A DNA stretch of 64,000 nt. It comes from Staphylotrichum longicolle (taxonomy: Eukaryota; Ascomycota; Sordariomycetes; Sordariales; Chaetomiaceae). The stretch is taken from contig JAHCVI010000005.1 in the NCBI GenBank assembly GCA_019096155.1, positions 258,468-322,467 on the forward strand, read 5' to 3'. Made by a program: the position numbers and the translations under genes. This document shows positions 41,234 to 53,059 of the stretch, piece by piece (position 1 is the stretch's first letter; each line of letters begins with the position of its first letter). Under the pieces are notes generated by a model. The model worked only from the letters and a program-made list of their open reading frames with translations. It ran no database searches and was not told where the DNA came from.

Positions 41234-41590
41234 TGATTTTCTTCTGGCATGTGCTTTATGGCGTTCTGGTTGGATAAGAGGATACCCGGATATACCCAAC
41301 TCGTTTACTTTAATGACAAGTTCTATTCCGTTCCAAGTCAACTCCATCTTTGTGGCTTTGCTCTCGGCAACATGTGGTAGCATCAATTCACCAACGCCAA
41401 CTTAGAGGCGAGCAGGCAATGGGCATCTGGCACACAACAATACTTCAGGCTTCCATTCCACGACTGTCGTACTTCTTGGTATCACATTTCCTCTTCACCA
41501 ACTTGAGGTTGCAGTTGACATTTGTCACAGGGTGAAATTCACCAAAAGACTGGCCATCGTCCCATCCACAATCGCCCTGAATAATCCCGC
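41234..41590. other. Convergent intergenic region, no gene seen
   Basis: 357 bp between two facing stop codons; presumably both terminators. Nothing else recognised. Confidence 0.4.
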
Positions 41591-43691
41591 TCAGTGGTCA
41601 TCGTTCATAAACCGCTGCAGCCACTCGTTGCGCCCGGTAAAGCTGCGGCATTTCTTGCCGTAAATCCTGCCTCTTTGTTAGCATCCACCACACCAGCTCT
41701 CTTGTTCAACGAGGACTCACCAGAGCGGAATCGTCAGCGCCGTGACAAAGACAAACAGCGAGCCGAGAATGGAAAAGACAATGAGGGGGCCCTGCTGCTC
41801 GAGCCACGAGTTGACAAAGTAGGTCAGGCCGAATGTGAGCAGGTTCCTAGCATTGATGGCCACAAACGCCTCCTCGTTGTGCTCCTTGTAGCTGTCGACG
41901 ACGTAGCCAAACACGCACGTGGCCGAGAAGACCAGGCTCACGTTGGCAAAGCCGAAGCAGAGCACCGGGCCGAGCCAGTGCGTCTTGTACTCGACGGTGG
42001 CGCCGAACCCAAAGAAGCCGACGACGCCAAAGACGAGCGAGACGATCATGAGCGGCAGGCGGAACTCGGGCTCGTAGATGCCCTTGTTCTTCTTGGTGAG
42101 GTAGACGCAGATCCAGTCGTTAAGCGGACCCGAGACGAGCTCGCCGATGATGGTCATGACGAAGGGCGAGAGACTGATCAAGCCCGTCTGGCTGACGGTG
42201 AAGTTGTACGGCGGGCTGACGAAGATGACGCCGTTGACGACGGAGAAGACGACGATCCAGGTGAGGACGGTGCCTGCGCGTGTGTCAGCGGAGCTTTTTG
42301 TCTTTCAAGTACCCCAGAGCTCTTACCGTAGACCAAGAATCCCCAAAACACGGCTGGGTAGAAGAGCATCACCACCGGGCGAACAAACGGCTTCCAGCCC
42401 GGGGCGTGCGAGTAGCGGCCGGTGAACACCCGCAGCGACTGCCAGTAGGTATGCTTCTTCGGCACCACTGGCGACTCAGCCGAGCCGGCCTCTTTGTCCA
42501 CGACATCATGATGCTCGTGTCCGATCTTCATCTTCCTCACGCTGCCCCCCTCCCTGCCCTCCTCCTGATCGCTCGCGGGGACCACCGCCACCGCGTTCCT
42601 CCTGTACGCCGTCTCGGGCACAAGGAAGAACACGGCCAACATCAGCACGCCAAAGAAGATGGCGCACACGCCAAACGTCCACCGATACCCGTCCTTCTCA
42701 ATGATGTAGCCCGCCACCAGCGCGCCGCCGCTGATCCCCGTCAGCAGAAACAGATTCCAGGCCGCGATGCGCGTCGCCCGCTCGTGCACAAAGTACATGT
42801 CGCCGATCGTGCACTGCACCAGCACCTCGTACGGCGCCATGCCGATGCCCGCCACCACGCGGCTGCCCAGAAACGACCCGTACTCGGTGACGGCGGCGCT
42901 CCACACGCTCGTGGCGAACATGATGACGATGGCGAGAAGGTACACGGGGCGGCGGCCGAAGAGCTTGGCCAGCGGGTTCGTGATGAACAGGCCCAGGCCG
43001 ATGGTCAGGATCAGCCAGGCGGTCGACTGCGCGAGCACGTCGACCGAGATGTTGAGGTCGTGCGCGATGTCGAGGAAGCCCGGGGAGAGCATCGGCCCGT
43101 AGGCGCCGACCACGGCCGCGGAGAGGCCAACGATGAAGAGGATGAGTTCTTTGCGCCATTGGGGCCACTGCAGCGGGTTTCCCAAGTGTGAGTGAGTGAG
43201 ACTGTGCGTGGAGGTAATGTGGGATGCATAGTGAAAGGGAAGGGAAGCCAAAAGAGGTGGTGGGGGTAGGATAAGACTCACGTTCAGGGGATCGTTGGGG
43301 TCGTCGGACGGCTGCGGGACGAGGATGACGTCCTTGTAGCGGCCAGTGCCGTGCTTGAGCTGGTCGCGGGGGATGTCGGCGTACTCGGGTGGCAGGTCAT
43401 CCTGGTCGGCCATGAAGGCTGGGGGCATCCATTATTGTCAGCATTCTTTTTTTCCCCCTTGTCGTCGCCGTTGAGCTTTTTGGCATCATGATGAAAGCAA
43501 GGGCAAAACGGCGTGTAAGTGCGGTGTGGATAACCGTCCCCAGATGCGGAGAGCGGAGTGTGGATCACAATTGTAACTGCCGTGCGGAGATCTGGGGTGG
43601 TGGGTTTTCTGGGGAGGGGGGAGGCGAGGAGCTGCTTACCCGTGCCAGGCACGACCTCCATTCTCTTGCAGTCCTTGATTCCAAAAGGCAT
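41591..43691 (-). CDS. MFS transporter, DHA1 (drug:H+ antiporter)-like
   Basis: Predicted 552 aa, 12 expected spans. Exons (minus): 43691-43640, 43418-43282, 43167-42327, 42273-41721, 41666-41591; introns 221, 114, 53 and 54 nt. The first is unusually long, so translation from the MADQDD ATG in exon 2 is an alternative. Signatures: DPLNWPQWRKE before span 1 (split by intron 2), SPGFLDIAHDLNIS, LAKLFGRRPVYL (loop 2-3), a GIGMAPYEVLV stretch and PETAYRR after span 6, then a long charged central loop with a His-rich patch. Relatives export drugs, polyamines or metabolites; substrate unknown. The ending GKKCRSFTGRNEWLQRF matches no known sorting signal. Confidence 0.9.
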
Positions 43692-45613
43692 GGCGGGCAA
43701 CTGGTGACCCAGAGAGAAAAAAAAAGGGAAAACCAAATTGGACAAGCCTTGGAACTCAAAGAGGGTCAGCAATGTCGATCCGGGTGGGATTGGGCTTGTT
43801 TATGTAGACGGCTGCAGATGGCGCCGGGAATATGACTGGAAGCCGTGAGGAGAAGGTTGGGGCCCAGATTTCCTAAAAACACTCGGCTGACGGCTGTGTC
43901 ACACTGCTGCAGCGTTGGGGTAGGTAGGTAGTTTTAGTTCCTTGCAGTGTTGCGGTCACCACATGATTTTAACGATGGCGGAGATGGTTTTCCAATCTTG
44001 CCTCTGTGCCCAGGAAAGCCGGGCTTTGGCAAGCCATGTTGCTGGGGGCCAGGATGTGGGTGGCCGGGGTGCGAAGGAGCAGACGACTCAAATCCATGCC
44101 GAGACACTTTAGCCCGAGGGCTAAGCCTTTCCGGACGTTGGAGCCATGTGTGCAAGCTCACCGTGATAGGTTGTTCAGGGGCATGGTGTACCCGACGGAC
44201 TGGGGCCGTCGATGGATTCATGCACGGCTGGTTTGTCCAAACAACTCCAGGAGCCAGCTCGAGTTCACCCAGGCGAGAGGGCTTGGGAACGGAATCACGC
44301 TGCACGAAGTAGATGAACATGCTGACAGTGATGCAGGGTCTTTGCAGCTGCTACCTCCTTCAAGATACCATTTGATAGTCTCCTCCCAAGCGACGGCAGG
44401 CCCAATGTCTTAAGCTGACAGGCATCTGCCGGTAGTTCACCTCTGCCAATGGGCACCACACCCGGTTCCCCGTCCCGCATGGTGGCGCTCTGGTTCGGTT
44501 ATCGGCTCCGGGGTTCGATGCTTGGGCCCTTGGCGTGCTGGGCCGCTCTGGTGCATGCCTCATCCCGTTCAACGTAAACGGCTGTCTTGACTCGAGGTTA
44601 CCATGGTGCTCTGGGTGGTTTAATTTCACAATGCCTCATTGCTTACCAACACTACCTTTTCCGACTCTCTTTTCCCTTCGGAGCAAGCCAAGTCTCCATG
44701 CACTTAGTGGCACACCATTACCGCAGCATTATACTGCCTTACTCAGTAATTACCTTTGGTCGTCAGGCCCTCTCAGATTTGCGGGGGCGTGTTGTGTCTG
44801 TAGGCTCATAATGGATCAAGGAAGACTGGACTGGACTCACCACAGTGTATGGTGTTCCGCACCATAAATATCTCCCACATTGTCCCACGACGCCGCATGC
44901 CCTCCGCTCTCGCTCTCTTTGAGCTACCATTGTGAGACAGAACTATCAGGTCTTGTATCATTCAGAGGGTAAAGTACCTTAATCAGTGGGGGTTTAGGTG
45001 GTGTGCTGGTAAGGTTATCACTTACATGCCTACATACCAATGAAGCATGAAGGCGGTCCAGAAGTCGCGCTCTGTTGAGACATAAGAAGCAATGTTATAC
45101 GTGTCCACGTTTGCACGCTCCTAAACTTCAGAAGTTTCAACCCAAGACTGCCAAGCAAAGATCTGTCTGCGGGTGCGGAAAGCCACGTGGAGTGGCTGCA
45201 TGTGGGCGATGTGATCCGTCGCATCACAAGCAGGTTGAGGGACGGCTGGTGCCATACCAGGCAATAATTTTGCACCGCGAGGTTCCATCTTTTAAAAACC
45301 ATGGTGTTTGGATGGGTGGCTACCCGAAGAAAAGAGCACTACCAAAGTCCTCAGATTGCGGTCAAACCCCCACAACCGAAGGGATCCTAGAGCCCCTTCA
45401 ATACCCTTTACCCCTATCTTCGGGAAGGACGCAGTCAAATTCCGTGTGCCAAATTGTCGACTGTACCCCCGGCGCCATCTCGCCCGCCTTCCTGATGGTG
45501 GACCAATTCCCGTCATGGAAATGTCGACCGGCGTTGAACACCAACTTGGGTCTACGTGGAATCCGAGTCAGGATATGTCATTTCATCTCACTGTAAAAAG
45601 GGAAGAGTAAGAC
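43692..45613. other. Intergenic, no convincing gene
   Basis: About 1.9 kb between the DHA1-like gene start and the 3' end of the Thr-rich secreted gene. A Pro/His-rich minus-strand frame at 43934-44320 (PGHPHPGPQQHG) has an ATG but no domain, signal or splice support. Nothing else recognised. Confidence 0.4.
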
Positions 45614-46258
45614 TTACGCCTGAGACGTGTTTTCCTCCACGAGGGCGGGCAAAAACATCATGTCATGACCCACTGAATCAGCATAAAGCCGGTAAAAAGG
45701 GATTCCGTGCGTGATCATTTCCGCATGGATCAGTCTGGTAAGGTCGTTGTTGAACACCAGGATTGGGTAGTAAATGAGCTTCTCGTTCTCAGGGACTTGG
45801 ACGATGAGCATGCAGGAGGTGCTGTTCTTGGTTTCCGGGATGTGCATGTCGTGGACCTCGGTGCACCAGGGGCAGAATCTCGTACGTGGTGTGGCCAGCG
45901 TACTGGTGGCAGCAGGGCTTGAGGTGCTCAAAGTGGTTGTGCTCGGAATGGTGGCTATGCTCGAAGTGGTGGCTATGTTCGAAGTGGTGGTTGTGCTCGG
46001 AGTCGAAGTGGTGGTTATGGTGGTTGCTGTGACGGTAGGGGGCCTCACTGTCACGGTAGGAACCCCCACTGTCACGGTTGCAATGGTCGTAGTCGTATGC
46101 GTGAGAAATATCGTAGAGATACTGTCAGAGGAAGATGTCGCGGTTGAAGTAGTTGTGGGGTTGAGTTGCGGCGGGCTTGGTGCAGGTAAGGCCTGCACCC
46201 CTATCGCCATGATCAAGCATGCCACAGATGTAAATGTCGAAGGGGGCTGGCAAAACAT
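45614..46258 (-). CDS. Thr/Ser-rich secreted protein
   Basis: 214 aa from ATG 46258 (MFCQPPSTFTSVACLIMAIGVQALPAP), which gives a signal peptide; the frame is open further upstream but without secretory character. Residues ~30-115 are a Thr/Val/Ser-rich stalk with short internal repeats (TVTVGVPTVTV, TTSSIATIPSTTT). The C-terminal ~95 residues are a compact unknown domain (RTRFCPWCTEVHDMHIPE, then IYYPILVFNNDLTRLIHAEMI), starting with a CPWC pair. The stop is read from CAGGCGTAAGTC: the last codons overlap a perfect GTAAGT donor, so a further spliced exon is possible. Cell-surface or secreted; no known family recognised. Confidence 0.6.
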   Translation of the reverse strand: MFCQPPSTFTSVACLIMAIGVQALPAPSPPQLNPTTTSTATSSSDSISTIFLTHTTTTIATVTVGVPTVTVRPPTVTATTITTTSTPSTTTTSNIATTSSIATIPSTTTLSTSSPAATSTLATPRTRFCPWCTEVHDMHIPETKNSTSCMLIVQVPENEKLIYYPILVFNNDLTRLIHAEMITHGIPFYRLYADSVGHDMMFLPALVEENTSQA

Positions 46259-46588
46259 CGTGTCTGGCGGTCTGGCAATACATGAGTGCCGAAATCTGCA
46301 AGGGCATGTAAACTGGATCTGGCACCATGTTATATGCCATGGTTGAACGGGCTGGGACTCTGAGCGTGAAAAGCGGAATCGGGCACCATGGTGACTTTCA
46401 TGACCTGCGTGACCTTGCCAGTAGTACAAAAACGCTGGAAAAGCCTCAAAGACAAAGACCTCTGATGGAAAGCTAGTGGTCATGGGCACACTCTTGGTCC
46501 CTGTTTATTAACTCTCGCTCCCCTGAACAAAAGAAGAATCGGTCATTCCTTAGTTTCCCTGGGTCCGAAAAAAGGAAACCTCACTGTT
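46259..46588. other. Intergenic, no gene seen
   Basis: 330 bp between two minus-strand genes; promoter of the Thr-rich protein and terminator of the RS-tailed protein. Confidence 0.4.
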
Positions 46589-47833
46589 TCACCACCGACC
46601 ACGACTCTCACTTCGACCCCGAGCTCGACTGCTGGCCCTCTGCCCGGAGCGCCCATTCCTGCCCTCGTCATCTCCCCTCCTTCTGCTTCTACTTCGGCTC
46701 TCATTCCTGCGGCGGGAACTCGCACGCTCAACCAGTTTCCAGTACTGCCTCTGTCGAAATTCCGCCAGCCCAGTGCTGTCCGTCCACACAATCTCTTCTT
46801 CCGCCCACAGGGCATGGTTGGGAACTAAGACAGCCACATGTACGCCATCTCCCTCGTGAGGATTTGACAAAGGTGACCGGAACAAAGAAACCGTTGGCTT
46901 GGACTCGCAGTCCTCGGTTGGCAAGAGACGGATTTGGCTCGATCTGACTTCCTCGAGGATCGACCTCCTCGCGTGCAGGAGTGCCATGAACTGCGGTATT
47001 GTGGCGCAGATCCCATCCCCTTCCGCTAAACCGAAACCAGTTTGACCCTTTCGGCTCCGACTCGGCGACCGCAAGTGAGACCCAGGTGCCTTGGCTCGGC
47101 TTAACCTGACGTATCTCGGTTTTTTGCTCGGGCTTGCTCTCCACTCAAGAGTTCGGTCATCCTCGTCGGTCGGTGTCAAGACGGCCTTGCGCCTGATCCT
47201 CTCATCGGTTCTCATCTTGATCAGAACCGAGCTGGGCACGTCGCGCATGGCAGCGACGGGGCGGAGGGCAACAGTCTCGCCTGCATTCCCAAAGAGCACT
47301 TCGAAGAGGGTGATGGAACCCGCCAAGGTCTCCTCGGTCCACGTCATTGCAGTGAGGTAGGCGCATGGTCCGTCGTACTTGCTCAGGTCAAAGAGCTCGT
47401 TCTCATATCTCTCCAGCTCTCTTCGGGGCAGGGAGTCTGAGCGCGGGGCTCCATCCTCGGGCATGAGGTAGATGGCGCGCTCGGATTCCATGAAGTCAAG
47501 GCGGCGCACCGAGTGGAACACGCCGTGGGCAGACTCAATGACTCCGCCCAAGCCGTCGACGCTCACGCTGCCCGGTAGTCCCGCGTTGACGGACTTGAGT
47601 GGGGATAGGATTCTGTCAAGGCGAGACCTCCTGGCGTTCTTTCGTGGTGGAAGCGTGGCTTCGTCAAACGTGGTCCAGTCGAGAAAGCCTGGAATCGGTA
47701 TGGAATGGGCATCCTCCTCTTCATTGCATGCGGGACTCATTTCAGCGACATCTCGCGACGGGTGTTGTTGCAGTTGCCTTTCGTCGCTGCCCGACACTTC
47801 GACAAAAACGTGGTCATGGATCGTCGATGACAT
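46589..47833 (-). CDS. Unknown protein with Arg/Ser-rich C-terminal tail
   Basis: 414 aa from ATG 47833 (MSSTIHDHVFVEV). The frame remains open to an ATG at 48163, but the extra 110 residues look like leader sequence, so the inner start was chosen. The N-terminal 90 residues are acidic. The middle has conserved-looking blocks (GVFHSVRRLDFMESERAIYLMP, LFDLSKYDGPCAYLTAM, WTEETLAGSITLFEVLFG) and an ATIPQFMALLHARRSILEEV helix. The last ~45 residues are RS/RG-rich (SRRRNESRSRSRRRG), like RNA-binding or nuclear-speckle proteins. No RRM or other known domain is visible. Function unknown. Confidence 0.65.
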   Translation of the reverse strand: MSSTIHDHVFVEVSGSDERQLQQHPSRDVAEMSPACNEEEDAHSIPIPGFLDWTTFDEATLPPRKNARRSRLDRILSPLKSVNAGLPGSVSVDGLGGVIESAHGVFHSVRRLDFMESERAIYLMPEDGAPRSDSLPRRELERYENELFDLSKYDGPCAYLTAMTWTEETLAGSITLFEVLFGNAGETVALRPVAAMRDVPSSVLIKMRTDERIRRKAVLTPTDEDDRTLEWRASPSKKPRYVRLSRAKAPGSHLRSPSRSRKGQTGFGLAEGDGICATIPQFMALLHARRSILEEVRSSQIRLLPTEDCESKPTVSLFRSPLSNPHEGDGVHVAVLVPNHALWAEEEIVWTDSTGLAEFRQRQYWKLVERASSRRRNESRSRSRRRGDDEGRNGRSGQRASSRARGRSESRGRW

Positions 47834-48702
47834 GCTGGCGGGGGGATGAAAAGAAGCGGCGGTTGACTCTTGGCGATGAAGCAAGGTCTCGAGAAGGTAG
47901 GTTTGCTTGATTTCGAATTCAAGAGCTCCACGAGGAGCTTGGTGTTGTGCGCAAATGTCAGAGTGTGGAATTCTCCGAGTCCAAAAGAGCAACGGAGAAA
48001 ATGGATAGCTGTCGAGTCCATGGTTCTTGGGCTCTCTCTTAGTCAGCAACTCATTAGACTGTGCTGCAACACTGAGTATCGTGTCACTGAGCCGCGAGGC
48101 GCTCAGTGCTTGACTCACTCTTGGAGTCTTTGACTCATGGTGGTGAGTGATGATGAGAGCCATGGGAAGCAAGAGCTGCGTCGGGTGTCTGAGAAAATGC
48201 AGGCCTCCAGCAGGCTTTCGCAGCCTTCAGGGAAGGCACCCGCTGGGCTTATGACATGTCGCACGGCAGACGGATGACCACAGCGAGTCACTGCGCCTGC
48301 CTCGGTGCCTCGTGGGAGTGCGGTGTGATCGATGTGGTGGAGGGGCGGCTCTTTCCGTGAATGCGTGTCCCGAGCCTTGGCAGCCAGACAAGAACGGGAA
48401 GGTGAGCCCTCGAAACGGAATGGAGGCCGATGCTGATGCTGATCTGCAGGGGCCTCAGTAGTGCTAACAGTTTCCTACCGAAATCTGCAGCAACGGTGTT
48501 GGTGCTTCGGCTGTGTTTCTTGGCTCCGTATCCTTCGTATTTGCAAGAGTCCATTCCAATTGGCTTGCGGCCATTTCAGCTCTTGGGGCCTCGTCATCTT
48601 CAAACATCAACAACTGAAGTTGATCTTCTTATTATTCTCTTTCGTTTTCTCTTTGCCGCCAGTCATGGCTGCTACTGAAACTCTCTCACGACGGCAGACA
48701 CC
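47834..48702. promoter_or_regulatory. Divergent promoter region
   Basis: 869 bp between the starts of the RS-tailed gene (minus) and the MFS gene (plus). A T-rich stretch (48624-48660, TTCTTATTATTCTCTTTCG) lies 40-80 bp before the MFS ATG, typical of fungal leaders. Confidence 0.4.
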
Positions 48703-50428
48703 ATGAATGGACACGATGACCACGAACCCGACCACGGCTTCGACCCCGACCGCGTCGAGGCGGAACCCCTTCTTGCGGCCGAGGAGCGTGACTCGATTGA
48801 CATCTGCGAAAGCCCAGCTGGGCCAGACCAGAGCCATGAGTCTCACACCAGGCACCATGCCCGGCGGGGATGTGCGTCTCGTTTCCAGGCCCAGAATCGC
48901 ACCACCATCGTGGTGTTGCTGGCTTTCCTCATGTTCACTGTCACCACGAGCGGCATGCTCATCCTGATTCCGATATTCCGGCTGATGGAGGACGCCATCT
49001 GCCACCTCTACTACGACAAGGGCATGTTTGAGCCTATCGAGGAGCGTCTGTGCAAAGTGGACGGCGTCCAGAAGAAGCTGGCCTACCTGGGCGGCTTGTC
49101 CGCCATGATCAGCTCCATTGTTGGCCTTGTCGCAACGCTTCCTTATGGTGTCTTGGCTGATCGGTAAGGTCGAGCCTGAAGTCGAGCGAAAAGTGGTGGT
49201 ATATTGACATTTCTGGCAGCATCGGCCGCAAGCCTTGCTTCATTCTTGCGTACGTTGGCATCATCCTCGCTTTTGCATGGGGCCCCTTGATGCTCGTCAT
49301 CGACAAGACTCCGCATGTCAACTTTGCCATCTTTGGCTCCGTCTTCTTCCTCATTGGCGGCGGCATTCCGGTTGCTATGAACTCGCTAAACGCCATGGCT
49401 TCTGATGTCAGCTCAGACTCTGACCGGTAAGGGTAGACCGCCGAGTTGAGTCTCATATGGTGTCGTTGCTAACTGGTTTCAGGGCAACTGGCTTCCTCTA
49501 CCTGTCATTTGGCGCAGTTTCCGGAGGCCTTGTCGGACCCGTCACTGCGGGTCTCCTGATGGAACATCTTGGGCCATGGTTCCCCGTGATCATGGTCTTT
49601 TGCATCACTCCCTTCGTCTTTGCGCTGATGCTTTTCCTCCCCGAGACGCTACCCATCAAGCTCAAGGAGACCGAGCAGGAGGAACAGCCGCCATTCTTGC
49701 AGAAGCTCCGTGAGGCGGCAAAGGAGCTTGGCGTATCATTCGCGCTGCTCAAGAATCCGAACATCGCCCTGTCGCTACCGGCCTTTTTAATCCAGCCCGC
49801 TCTGTTTGCCGCCTATTCGTCAACCCTGGCCCAGCATATCAGCACCTACTTCGGTTGGAGCCTGGCGCAAACCAACTATCTCTTATCACCCCTCGGTATT
49901 TTGCAGCTCGTCATTATAGTCCTCATTCCCAGAACGTCGGGCTTCCTGACCAATCAGTCTGGGCGGTTCCGGCTCTGTGTCTTCTCCAAGGATATCCTGC
50001 TCACCAAAATCTCCCTGCTCTTTCTCATCTCCGGAGCAATCATCGAAGGATTTAGTCGCGAGGTTGCACTTTTCATCATTGGGCTTACGATTGGCACTTT
50101 TGGCTCCTCCCACGGGCCACTTTGCCGTGCCATCACGACAAGCTACGTGGACCCTCAGCACACATCGCGACTGTTCGCCTTGATCAGCATGCTGGAGATG
50201 GGAGGAGCGCTGCTTGGTGGGCCTGTGCTAGCATGGTGTTTTAGCATCGGGTTGTCTAGAAAGGGGTTGTGGACTGGTCTACCGTGGTTCTACATTGGGG
50301 GCCTCGTGCTTCTCGCCCTCGTATCGCTGACGTTTATGAAGCCGCCGAAGCAAAATGACACTGCAGTGGACGCGGGGGCCGAAGGTAGCGGAGATCTTGG
50401 ATACCAATCAGCCGAGGAGCAGGTCTGA
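48703..50428 (+). CDS. MFS transporter, TetA/DHA1-like
   Basis: Predicted 537 aa. Exons 48703-49163, 49220-49426, 49483-50428; both introns are 56 nt with GTAAGG donors, and both split Arg codons. After a ~65-residue hydrophilic N-terminus come about 12 spans. Signatures: LADRIGRKP (loop 2-3) created by the first splice, NSLNAMASDVSSDSDRATGFLYLSFG-type loop 4-5, and FLPETLPIKLKE ending the N-half. This pattern is seen in fungal MFS proteins close to TetA-like and proton-coupled folate transporters. Probable solute or drug carrier in the plasma membrane or vacuole; substrate unknown. Confidence 0.9.
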
Positions 50429-51076
50429 ACTGATAAGCAAGGATCGCAAAACTACTGGCCAGTACAGTTCTCCTATGCTCTCGCTCTGCTGCCTAGACAC
50501 GACTTCCATAAAAAGAGGGCAATCAGCCACCACGAAGTTCATTCCGTTGTGTTGCAGTTGGTGGGGCTTCTCAGAGAGAAGCGACTTCGAGGTTACTACG
50601 AGACGAAAACGCCTGGAGGTCCAGGAACAAGTCGGCACATGTCTGAGTCGTGGCTGGATTAGCACATGACAGGACTTTATGAGCAACCATTTTCTTTCCC
50701 TTGGGCACGTGGATGAGCCGTCGCAATCGTTGAAATGATGTGTTGACCAAGTACCGAGAGCACATGAGTTGCCCCTGAGCGCGGCTAAATATGAATCCGA
50801 GGGCTCTGCACCGAGATCTTGAAGGCGCTCATTTCTTTTCTGCCGCAGTCGCATCGCATAGGTTGAGACCCGTACACTCTGCAACTGCCGTAGACCCTCC
50901 CAAGCCGGAGATATAGGCCCAACGGCGGGAGGAGGCAGAACCTCGAACCCCTCACCCCCTCACCTCGTGTTTTGCGTATAAAGCAAAATGACACTCACGT
51001 TCAGGAGGGAAGGGTCGATAGAGCCCATTGAACCAACTATTCCAGTGCTCGAGGACCAAGAGAGCAACAAGAAGTT
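50429..51076. other. Intergenic with core promoter of the next gene
   Basis: 648 bp. Contains the TATA box described separately; otherwise nothing recognised. Confidence 0.4.
50977..50982 (+). promoter_or_regulatory. TATA box of the DUF8021-like gene
   Basis: TATAAA (in GCGTATAAAGC) 95 bp before the ATG at 51077, a usual distance for a fungal TATA promoter. By sequence only. Confidence 0.5.
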
Positions 51077-51892
51077 ATGACTCGCCTCAGCTCAGTTTTG
51101 CTTGGCCTAAGCCTTGCCTCTCAAGCTCTGGCAGCATGCAGCAGGGCAGCGCTCCAGGAAGCCACAGCAGCCTACGTCCGGGCCCAAGCGGCTGGGCAAC
51201 TCGATATACTTCATTTGGCTAGCAACGTCAGCTACGCCGAGAACGACGTCCCTATGGACATCAAAAAGGGCGTGCTGGCCCAGGCCATCACGGTCGACAA
51301 CTCGCGCAGCCTCCACGACAGCGTCGAGTGCGCCACCTTCACCGAGATCACCGCGGCCACAAACAAGCACCCGTACGTCATCCACACACGGATGCTGGTC
51401 TCCGAAAGCACCATCACCGCCATCGAATCCGTCGTCACCGACGAGGGCGACTGGGTCTTCAACGCGACGGGCCACCTCTACTGGTCCAAGCGCGAGACCT
51501 GGGACCCCATCCCGGAGGGCAAACGCGACACCCGCGCCACCATCAAGGCCGCCGGAGACGCCTATCTCAACCAGTGGGCCAACTCCACCCTGCCCGTCCC
51601 GCTGGGGACGCCGTGTGCGCGGCTCGAGGGGGGCATGTACACGGGCGACAGGAACCCGTCGGGCAACACGTGCAAGATGCCCGCGTTTCCGCAGCCCCTG
51701 AAGGCGGGCAACCGGCGGTATGTGATTGACGAGGAGCTGGGGGCGATGGACATCTTCAATGGCTTTCCGTGGCTGGAGCGCACGAAGCCGGATGGGAGCG
51801 TGCCGAGCAGCAACTTGTTTAGGGTTGAGGGCGGGCTGATCCGGTACATTCATGAGATAACCGTGTGTGAGACCCCGAGGTGCGGGCGATAA
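51077..51892 (+). CDS. Secreted protein of the DUF8021-like fungal family
   Basis: 271 aa, one exon. Signal peptide MTRLSSVLLGLSLASQALA, then the mature start ACSRAALQEATAAYVRAQ. The body has the repeating helix/sheet pattern of a family common in secreted proteomes of Pezizomycotina: a SNTF2-like first half (YAENDVPMDIKKGVLAQAI, HDSVECATFTEI, HPYVIHTRMLV) and a YLNQWAN stretch. The second half has CARLEGGMYTG, NTCKMPAFPQ, RRYVIDEELGAMDIFNGF, then FRVEGG and YIHEITVC. Cysteines are paired across the second half. NATG and NSTL are possible N-glycosylation sites. Family assignment is by resemblance; the biochemical role is not known. Confidence 0.75.
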   Translation: MTRLSSVLLGLSLASQALAACSRAALQEATAAYVRAQAAGQLDILHLASNVSYAENDVPMDIKKGVLAQAITVDNSRSLHDSVECATFTEITAATNKHPYVIHTRMLVSESTITAIESVVTDEGDWVFNATGHLYWSKRETWDPIPEGKRDTRATIKAAGDAYLNQWANSTLPVPLGTPCARLEGGMYTGDRNPSGNTCKMPAFPQPLKAGNRRYVIDEELGAMDIFNGFPWLERTKPDGSVPSSNLFRVEGGLIRYIHEITVCETPRCGR

Positions 51893-51962
51893 ACACTCAG
51901 GTATTCAAGACGCCAGGTGGTTCCTGGGCGGTGTTTGCGTTGGAACGCATAAAAAATGAATG

Positions 51963-53004
51963 CTATCTTGAAATTTTACTTTCCAGCATTGTCCCCCTTC
52001 TTCCGACCGATTCGATGCGTCTTATTCTTCTCTCCTTCAACTCTGATGGCTTCGTGCTCAGAGTTCTCGCTCGAACACAGGCCCCTTTGCCCTTTGCGCG
52101 CGAGGTGCTTCTGTTCAAACCGAGAACATCATCGAAGAGAGACTCTCTTGCCAACATGACAACACCAACCAGCAAAAAGGCAAAGAAAATAAACATATCA
52201 CTGATCTGCAGGGCAATGAAGAAGGTGCTCCGGTACTTGAGCAGCGACATGACACCTCCCACAGCCCCCAGCACCGCCAACAGCAACCCCGGCTGCCCTC
52301 GTGCTGCACACAGCAGACTCCTCCACATAAGCGGGCACACTCCCTCGCAAAGATACCACCCCAACTGCCACGCAACAAACGCCGCCCTGGCCCAGTTCCC
52401 CTCCAACGCTTTCCATAGCGCGACACGTCCCACCTCGCCCCCCGCGAGCAGCTTGTAGCACGCCACCAGCCACGCCGCCGTGTTCATCCCCCTCGCGAAC
52501 ACATACTCTACCGCCACCAGCAGCCAGAGAAGATGCCCGACTCTTGTTACATCAACCATCATCTCGTCAAACCCACCCTTTCTACCTCCAACCGGCGTGC
52601 GAGCCCTCTTCGCTTCCAGACCCTCTTATGGGCCTCGCCTCGATGATGATCCACGTCCTCACTTCTCCTCCCTCATCAACCCACCCTTCTTTTTCTCATC
52701 CCCGTCATCATCCCCACGCTCAAAACCTTCCCTCTCCCCAATAGTAAGCCTAATACCGGCCCACCAGCCCCCCCTTCTTAACAAACCCCCTACAAAATCC
52801 CACCCCATCACCACCACAGCCACCGCCCACCAAACCGTCACCCCGCCCAGCATCTCCGCGACAAAGCAATCGGGGTTGGACACGGCCAGCCGGAGGTCGT
52901 CGAGCGGGTGGGCGTGCCACGTGTGTTGGCCCAGCCAGGGGGTGAAGCTGCGGCGGAGGTGGGCGAGGGTTGTTGCTGTGATGGCCATCATTATTATATC
53001 TGTC

Positions 53005-53059
<55 letters not shown>

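Noticed and set aside
43934..44320. Minus-strand Pro/His-rich frame of 128 codons with an ATG
   Set aside because: No signal peptide, domain, splice context or promoter features; likely chance.
44440..44530. GGGGTTCGATGC sequence resembling a tRNA T-arm
   Set aside because: No matching acceptor stem or anticodon arm can be folded around it; the same test failed for similar motifs near 7680, 50945 and 60110.
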